From Coenobita brevimanus (lineage: Eukaryota > Arthropoda > Malacostraca > Decapoda > Coenobitidae), in contig JAVRFU010003718.1 of assembly GCA_032717465.1 (NCBI GenBank), forward strand, positions 3,398,445 through 3,462,444: a stretch of 64,000 bases of DNA. The letters are read 5' to 3'. The notes under the pieces are model-generated. The model worked only from the letters and a program-made list of their open reading frames with translations, was not told the DNA's origin and ran no database searches. This document shows positions 58,963 through 64,000 of the stretch, piece after piece. How positions within the stretch are numbered: position 1 is the stretch's first letter; each line of letters opens with the position of its first letter. Both the position numbers and the translations under genes were made by a program.

Positions 58963-59856
58963 TCATCTTTCCCTTCTTCTATTCCTCCAACTTTCTTGTA
59001 CTTTAATTCTGGCCATCACCAAGTAGTGGTGAGAAAGTCCACTCCCCCAACCTCTATACACTCTTGCATCCATTACACATCTTCGCATCCTCTCATCCAC
59101 ACACACATAATCAATCATTGCCTTCCTTTCATTCACTTCACCACCCACCCTTCTCATCACTCGCCATGTATACCTGTGAATCATTTTATGCCTGAAGAGG
59201 GTATTGGCTATCACCAACCCCCTCCCAGCACAAATGTCCACTAACGCACTCCCATTCTCATCTATCTCAGCAGGCACACCCCACTCACCAACTATTCCAT
59301 CCACCTTCACATTCCCAACTTTACCATTCATATCACCAATTAAAAACACTCTCTCATTCCTTCCAAACTTTTCCATGCACACTTCTACATTTGTCCAGAA
59401 CTCTTCTCTCACTCTTCTAGCACGATCTTGCGTTGGCGCATACACACACACAATCGCCCACATTTGTATTCCAACTTTCAACTTTACCCACACAATCCTT
59501 GACCCAACTGAACCATACTGTCTTATGCTCCTCTTCCATCTTTTACTCACAACTATACATACTCCTTCCTTTGCCCTCTCATTCTCACCTACTCCTGCAC
59601 ATATACCCCATCCATACTCCCATTCTCTCACACTTTCTCCTCTCCATTTTGTTTCAGTTATTCCACATACATCCATTTTCGCATCCTCAAGCACCTGGAC
59701 AATCTCTCTCTCTTTCACCTCATCATTCGCTCCCCTTACATTCCAGGTTCCAATTACAATGTCCTTTGTCCGGTCCTTGGTCGTCATCGTTTGGTCAGTC
59801 CTTGTCCGAGGCTTATTGTTTGTTTTTTTAGTTAGTTGTTTTCCGGGGACGGGCAC
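58963..59856 (-). pseudogene. LINE-A APE frame, 297 aa (split copy B)
   Basis: APE motifs GTWNVRG, ITETKWRG, VCVYAPT and IGDMNGKVG; the SDH motif is changed to SHH (GLSHHYLV). A stop follows RRRER (ATCTTTCCC in place of GTCTTTCCC). As in copy A the frame opens upstream of MTTKD. Confidence 0.8.
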
Positions 59857-60046
59857 TAACCCTCCGCCAACCCTTTTAGTCGCCTTTTACGACAAGCAGG
59901 GATACTGGGGGAGTATTCTTGAAAACCCCCCCTACCCCCAGGGGTAGTACCAATGGAAATTAATGAAAACGGCTGTGGGTGATGCTAGAACATAATTCAA
60001 AGTCAACTACAGCAAGGTAGAAACAAGTTAAATATTGTCTAAAAGT

Positions 60047-60528
60047 CTATCTATCTATCTATCTATTGCCAGACGCCTCAATCCCGTTTGGGGTGGCCAC
60101 AAACAAATCGCCTCCAAGTCGCCCTGTCCCCCGCCATTTCACTGACCTGCTCCCAACTCACACCCCCCTCTCTCATATACCTCTCCACCCCATCCCTCCA
60201 TCTCATCCTCGGTCTCCCCCTCCCTCTTCCACCCTCCACCTTACTCATATACACTCTCTTCGTCAGTCTTTCACCCTCCATCCTCTCCACATGGCCAAAC
60301 CACCTCAGTGTGTTCCTCACAACGCTTCCTATCACATCCACATCCACACCACAACGCTCCTTTATATCCTCATTCGTCAGCCTGTCTCTCCACGTGACTC
60401 CACAGGCTCCTCTTAAATAACTCATTTCCACTGCTCTCACTCTTGACTTGTGTCCTTCCAACAATGTCCAAGCTTCACTTCCGTATGTTAGAGTTGGTAT
60501 CACAATACTGTCATGTAGTAACTTTTTT
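60047..60528 (-). mobile_element. Short LINE-A insertion, copy B only
   Basis: A 5'-truncated 482-bp LINE-A: (CTAT)n tail, 3' end, stopping in the VKKLLHDSIV codons. It is flanked by the perfect 8-bp duplication CTAAAAGT (60039-60046, 60530-60537). Copy A has the unoccupied site at about 19650 (TTGTCTAAAAGTACAAC). The frame 60078-60503 (141 aa) is intact to CGHPKRD and has the complete VDVDVIG stretch. Confidence 0.9.
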
Positions 60529-61251
60529 ACTAAAAGTGCAACTTATAAATGATATCCAAAGCCAATGCTACTGAATGAAAATAGACTTTGATAGATCCCC
60601 ATGAGAATTAGTTATTAAAGTATCAGTTAATCAGTAATAAGTATGTTCATAGAATGACGGGGAATTGTCCTGACGGGGAACGTCCATATTATGACGGTGA
60701 ATTGTCGACTTCATGGCGAATTGTCTAGGAACCACATAAACAACCGTTGCTTGCTTCAGTAAAGGTAAGATCTACTGTATACTGTAGTTTTCATGTTTTT
60801 TTCTCTTTATTCACTATTAATGTGTTACTTTAAATGTTTAAACATAAGGATATTTCATGTATGTGAGTGCCAAGGTGTGTGTAGGTAAGAGTTTAGGCAC
60901 ATCTGGGAACGTATCCCCATTGACTCCATGTTATAATGGAATTGCTATACGATGGATTGCTTTACGATGGGGTTTTCAGGAACGGAACCCCATCGTATAA
61001 TGAGGGTTTACTGTAGAAACAAGTGCTGAAATCCGACTCGCAATGGTATGTAGTTGCAAATGGAATCACAGCACCCATAGCTCGCTTTGCCAAACGAGGG
61101 TAGGCGTGTATCAACGAACACCAGAATTATTAAAGACTTCGAGTTTCTTTGTATGTTTTTTTAAGTTAATGTTGCCAAACGGCATCAATCAATCTCGCTA
61201 AATTGTTCTCAATAACTCTGACCTTCACGGACCCCAGGTTAAGAACCCCTG

Positions 61252-61519
61252 CATTAGATCATTTCAGTCTCGCCACAGTACATGACATTAGATCGTTTCA
61301 GTCTCGCCACAGTACATGGCATTAGATCGTTTCAGTCTCGCCACAGTACATGGCATTAGATCGTTTCAGTCTCGCCACAGTACATGGCATTAGATCGTTT
61401 CAGTCTCGCCACAGTACATGGCATTAGATCGTTTCAGTCTCGCCACAGTACATGGCATTAGATCGTTTCAGTCTCGCCACAGTACATGGCATTAGATAGG
61501 TTCAGTCTTGCCACAGTAC
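61252..61519. repeat. 34-bp minisatellite (~8 units, copy B)
   Basis: Same unit as 20365-23840 but far fewer copies and no insertion. First (CATTTCAG) and last (TTAGATAGGTTCAG) variant units match those of copy A, so the difference is internal gain or loss. Confidence 0.95.
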
Positions 61520-61873
61520 ACCCGAAAACAGTAATTTTCTCCCACGCATTAGCCGGAGTAGCGGCCAGTGAGCGACTGGAGGATCGAGCACCCCACATCC
61601 AATACCACTACCCCAACCACACTGTAAGCGTTGTTGGACAAATGCGGAACGACCAAAGCTGGTGATGTTATGGTGTCATGATTGTCGTTATACACTATCA
61701 GAACCAGTGGGAGTAAATATATAAAGGTATTTAATGTGTGATACTGTGGTTTTATCAACAACATATGGGAAAGGCATGAAAATGAAAGAACTCCTACAAT
61801 GTGTTATGTGTTATTGTATATATACTTAAGTCCGATATTATAATGTTACAAATAAGTATGGTCAACAGCATCT

Positions 61874-62048
61874 CTTAAAAGATGTCTTTTCTTATACAAT
61901 CTTGTTCCCACCTCCACCATTCATCTCTCTGGGTTCCTGTCTCCACCGTACGCTCCTTTTATCCTCTCGTCCCCCATTCCCACCCTTTGTTAACCAGTAT
62001 AAACAAAGATGGTGATGAAATGATCCATCATGTATTGATCATATTACA
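61874..62048. other. No feature recognised (copy B partner of 24195-24364)
   Basis: Spacer between the inverted-arm element and LINE-B; no coding or repeat signature. Confidence 0.5.
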
Positions 62049-63104
62049 CTATATGGAGTGGAGGGAAAATTGTGGAGTGCTGTGAAGAGTATGTACCAGG
62101 GAGCTAGGGCTACGGTGCCAGTGGATGGTGAGCTGAGTCAGTTCTTTAATGTCAATGTGGGACTGAAACAGTTATGTGATGTCTCCATGGCTGTTTAATA
62201 TACTGTATACATGGATGGGGTTGCAAAGGAGGTGCAAGGTAGGGCAGTGGATGTGGGGGTGGCTCTAATGAATGAGGGTGAGATTTGGAAGATTCCGGTG
62301 TTGCTGTTTGCTGATGATGCAGTATGTTGAGTGAGGATGAATGGGAGTTGCAAGATTTTGTGAATGAATTTGGGACAATGTGTAGGAGGAGGAATTGGAA
62401 AGTTAATGTAAAAATAGGCAAAGTTATGGTGTTTGAGAGGAATGAAGTCACAGAGTGCGTAGTGAGGCTGGATGGTGAGGATATGGAGAATGTGAGTGCA
62501 TTCAAGTACTTGGGTAGTGTGATGAGTAAGGATGGAACTTTGGGGAATGAAGTGCGTGAAAGGGTACAGCAGGGAAGGCAGGTTGTTGGTACACTGAAAG
62601 CAGTGATGAGAAATAAGGAGGTGAGTATGGAAGTTAAGAAGTCACTCCATGACAGTATTGTGATCCCTACCCTGACGTATGGAAGCAAGGCGTGGATCTT
62701 GCAAAAGGGGAACCAGTCAAGAGTAAGAGCAGTGGAAATGAGTTACTTGAGAGGAGTATGTGGAGTGACGTGGAGGGACAGGTTGACGAATGAAGAAGTG
62801 AAGGAACGTTGTGGGGTGGATGTGGATGTGCTTGAGAAGATTTGGAGAAATAAACTCAGGTGGTTTGGACATGTGAAGAGAATGGAGAATGACTAAGAGG
62901 GTGTATGTAGGTGAGGTGGAGGGAGGGAGAGGGAGGGGTAGACCGAGGATGAGGTGGAGGGATGGAGTTGAGAGAGATATGAGGGAGGGGAGGGTGAGTT
63001 GGGGGGAGGGTAGTCAAATGGTGGGTGACAGAGCGACTTGGAGGCGTTTTGTCTGCGGCCACCCTTTGCGGGATTAGGGCGTAGGGTTATAGATAGATAG
63101 ATAG
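62049..63104 (+). mobile_element. LINE-B 3' fragment (copy 5), 5'-truncated
   Basis: Partner of 24365-25417. C-terminal frames are 62324-62896 (190 aa) and 62889-63077, with the ND-stop break and a (TAGA)n tail. GVTWRDRLTNEEVKERCGVD is well kept. Confidence 0.8.
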
Positions 63105-64000
63105 GCATTAATTAAACATATGAAACATGCATAACACTCATCTATCGGTGATAAGGTTGTGTTGCAAGAGGGAAGCTAGCAGTCTCCTGCTGAGCAGTGT
63201 TGCCAGATTCCCAAACCCATATTATCGTACCAGGCACGTTAAAATTATCACTTTTGGATCAAAATCATTTCATTCATAAACAAAGGCATTTCTTCACAGT
63301 GTTCCAAAATCTTTCTGCCTCTATAATATCCTCTTACCAGATCATCTCCATTCCCCCTGTACATGATCATCAACACTGAATCCTGTGTTGCCCCATGAGG
63401 AGCGAAAGTACCAGGGCCTAGGCAAGTTGGACCTGACATTTAAGATGAGAGTCAGCAGCCTCACTCATCCCTGAGTGGCATTACTTGAGCAATAAACCCC
63501 AACCACCCATCTGATATAAACCTGCACTGCCTCAATCCAAATGGAGTGCCTTAATTACCCACTAAATCACCAGGTGCCATAATTTGCTATGATTACCACC
63601 CAGCATAGTAAATGGTTTCCTGGTGTACAGGAAACCATTTGGCTTGTCACACTTCTCTTGTCCACATATACAATTATACTATTCAGCCAATTATCTGGGA
63701 AAACACACTCATAAATAATCATATTTATAAAACCTGTAACTATCTTCACTCCTATATCTCATGAGGCCTTCTCCATTTCAGCAGTCAACCCAGACACAGT
63801 TGCTGCCTTCCCCACCTGCATCCCTCCTATTGCCCTGCTCACAGTAGCAGCATCAAGCAAAGGCCAACAGCCAAACGCTGGATCTGCTGGCTCCAAACCT
63901 TCCCTGTCCCAAACTCATCATTCAACAACCAGTTGTAATGCTCTCTCCAGGCATCTTGAATACCCTCACTGCCCACCACTAACTTTCCTTCAACATTCTT
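63105..64000. repeat. Flank block P (copy 5), cut by window end
   Basis: Follows the LINE-B tail as elsewhere. It includes hairpin 63610-63640 and part of the RTE-like fossil (minus frame 63567-63749 with FINMIIYECVFPDNWLNSI). Confidence 0.75.

Larger units (their letters stand above)
55303..59944 (-). mobile_element. LINE-A full-length copy split by a nested LINE-A (copy B)
   Basis: Pieces 55303-57444 and 58901-59944 flank the nested copy. It retains the leader. It shares the TTACTCC stop with copy A but keeps the C-run that is short there, so the RT frame is slightly longer. Confidence 0.85.
54481..61013. mobile_element. Tigger-like element nested in hAT (copy B)
   Basis: Same CAGTAAACCCTCATTATAC termini flanked by TA (54479-54480, 61014-61015) as 14085-20128. 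It carries the split LINE-A and also the copy-B-specific LINE-A at 60047. Confidence 0.75.
54058..61251. mobile_element. hAT-like element (copy B)
   Basis: CAGTGGTTCTTATC... to ...GGTTAAGAACCCCTG. Left flank GTACATGGAATTACAT still shows the satellite unit, and right flank is CATTAGAT; this pair supports the 8-bp target duplication. In copy A the matching left flank has lost these bases. Confidence 0.7.
53689..61873. mobile_element. Long-inverted-arm element with minisatellite core (copy B), host of a nest
   Basis: Arms 53689-54049 and 61518-61873 correspond to those of 13303-24194. It contains hAT (54058-61251), Tigger-like (54481-61013), split LINE-A (55303-59944) and an uninterrupted short minisatellite. 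Confidence 0.7.
38430..64000. repeat. Macro-repeat unit, copy B (truncated by window end)
   Basis: This is the second copy of the ~38 kb unit and runs off the window end within flank P. Relative to copy A it has gained a TTAA-flanked element (47616-49589) and a short LINE-A (60047-60528). It lacks the 2,187-bp TA-flanked element and 5S SINE, and has about 8 instead of about 38 minisatellite units. Its LINE-A at 41533 keeps a longer open frame than the partner in copy A. Confidence 0.85.

Overview
This is repeat-dense animal DNA with no recognisable host gene, tRNA or CRISPR array. It looks like an invertebrate, and an arthropod such as a decapod crustacean seems most likely. That guess rests only on general character: APE-RT LINEs with tetranucleotide tails, Tigger-, hAT- and piggyBac-like elements, a 5S-rRNA-derived SINE, and a short TTAGG-like patch. 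Almost every long reading frame either belongs to a non-LTR retrotransposon (LINE) or is its antisense shadow.

Large-scale layout: positions 1-~26,900 recur as 38,430-64,000 in the same orientation, at an offset of about 38.43 kb that drifts with later insertions and deletions. This is a ~38 kb direct duplication, here copy A and copy B. Between them (24.4-41 kb) lies a smaller direct repeat of about 7 kb made of LINE-B 3' end, flank P, block Q, block R and a LINE-A copy.

Transposon families: LINE-A (mostly minus strand, ~3.17 kb full length) has a 5' leader, one APE-RT ORF and a (TCTA)n/(TAGA)n tail. Copies lie at 3.1, 14.9 (host plus nested), 27.1, 34.2, 41.5, 55.3 (host plus nested) and 60.0 kb. 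The best ORF is 41760-44567 (935 aa, broken only near its C-terminus). LINE-B (plus strand) is a related 3' fragment present five times. LINE-C (9.9 and 50.3 kb) keeps the leader and RT but lacks APE. Decayed CR1/jockey-like and RTE-like fragments are also present.

The most structured region is a nest at 13.3-24.2 kb, with its partner at 53.7-61.9 kb. An element with ~360-bp inverted arms encloses a 34-bp minisatellite. A hAT-like element sits in the minisatellite, a Tigger-like element in the hAT, a full-length LINE-A in the Tigger-like element, and another LINE-A in that LINE-A. In copy A only, a 2,187-bp TA-flanked element also splits the minisatellite and itself carries a 5S-derived SINE. 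Copy B instead has its own insertions: a 1,974-bp piggyBac-like element (47616-49589) at TTAA and a short LINE-A (60047-60528) with an 8-bp target duplication. Having both copies in one window gives natural empty/filled site pairs.

The most novel object is the 5S SINE (21785-22020). It has a 5S rRNA head with an intact-looking internal promoter, then a segment matching the LINE-A 5' leader, then a segment matching the LINE-A 3' end. A second notable result is that the LINE-A at 34160-37351 is a mosaic of two other LINE-A loci, which implies recombination between LINEs built the 7 kb repeat. All comparisons were made by eye.
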